Positions 63,906 through 64,000 of a stretch of DNA of 64,000 nt are shown here, in pieces (within the stretch, counting starts at the first letter, position 1; every line of letters begins with the position of its first letter). The stretch spans positions 1 through 64,000 of the forward strand of contig JAUVYV010000014.1 of the NCBI GenBank assembly GCA_030602885.1, read 5' to 3'. Origin of the DNA: Phycisphaerales bacterium. Lineage in GTDB: Bacteria > Planctomycetota > Phycisphaerae > Sedimentisphaerales > Anaerobacaceae. Both the position numbers and the translations under genes were made by a program. The notes under the pieces are model-generated. The model did not search any database. It was given only the letters and a program-made list of their open reading frames with translations, and was not told the DNA's origin.

Positions 63906-64000
63906 ATGGACAAGACCAAGATTGTCGCTGAAGGTATAACCTTCGACGATGTGCTGCTGATACCGGCCAAGAGCGATTTTGTGCCGAGCCAGGCCGAGAC
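63906..64000 (+). CDS. guaB: IMP dehydrogenase, start only (cut by window end)
   Basis: The first 31 codons read MDKTKIVAEGITFDDVLLIP followed by AKSDFVPSQAE. The TFDDVLL..P pattern is the unmistakable N-terminus of IMP dehydrogenase, which converts IMP to XMP in guanine nucleotide synthesis. GGAGA lies five bases before the ATG, behind a good promoter. The rest of the gene lies beyond the window. Confidence 0.93.
   Translation, partial: MDKTKIVAEGITFDDVLLIPAKSDFVPSQAE

Overview
This 64 kb window carries core replication and housekeeping genes (parB with two parS sites, smc, dnaN, a DciA-like gene, gyrB, ftsK, dnaA with DnaA boxes, yidC, mnmE, dnaK, def-fmt-rsmB, lptB, coaD, guaB start). It is therefore a bacterial chromosome segment close to the replication origin. 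Several traits fit Planctomycetota, most likely class Phycisphaerae. These are dnaA separated from dnaN and gyrB, a Tat-exported Gfo/Idh/MocA oxidoreductase, a FlgI-like lipoprotein with HEAT repeats, an mcsA-mcsB pair, a GH130 phosphorylase paired with a sodium symporter, and abundant short dispersed repeats between genes. The taxonomic call is an inference from gene content.

Layout. 0-4 kb: an IS256-type transposase scar, a secreted protein, parB, two parS palindromes in a gene-free stretch, and dispersed repeats. 4-7.4 kb: a two-gene AAA ATPase plus subtilase operon of lower GC (IetAS type, a known anti-phage/plasmid-stability family), probably acquired by transfer. 7.4-9.1 kb: small accessory genes (YjbQ family between identical 27-bp repeats; a nucleotidyltransferase pair). 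9.3-15.1 kb: FlgI-like lipoprotein, smc, zinc-ribbon membrane protein. 15.1-16.1 kb: a LuxR-type HTH cassette bracketed by ~110-bp direct repeats. 16-24 kb: secreted glycoside hydrolase, a complementary M16 peptidase pair, PAS protein, broken XRE regulator, oxidoreductase, pilin-like protein. 24.8-33 kb: histidine kinase, der, cstA, the c-di-AMP synthase operon (lipoprotein-cdaA-ybbR), WYL regulator. 33.7-43.3 kb: dnaN, dciA-like, gyrB, TPR lipoprotein, ftsK, dnaA and a candidate oriC. 43.4-50.4 kb: leftward operons symporter-GH130 and lptB-def-fmt-rsmB. 50.6-54.9 kb: rightward phosphoesterase-yidC-mnmE. 54.9-64 kb: dnaK, mcsA-mcsB, coaD-queD, PQQ-repeat protein, MFS transporter and the first 31 codons of guaB.

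Three patterns cut across genes. First, a 7-bp tandem repeat family (units such as TTGCGTA, TCGCGTA, TCTCGTA) lies between genes at 3.6 and 14.75 kb, and also inside two reading frames: a PAS-domain gene at 20.4 kb and the core tRNA-modification gene mnmE at 54.6 kb. Because the unit is not a multiple of three, copy-number change would switch these genes off. Second, larger dispersed or duplicated non-coding elements are present (17.5/21.5 kb, 15.1/16.0 kb, 57.1/57.2 kb). Third, the strand bias of G over C appears to change sign twice, near 3-8 kb (origin-like, at parB/parS) and near 47-50 kb.

Limits: all calls come from reading the sequence without database searches. Family names rest on remembered motifs. 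GC and skew statements rest on hand counts of a few 60-base lines.
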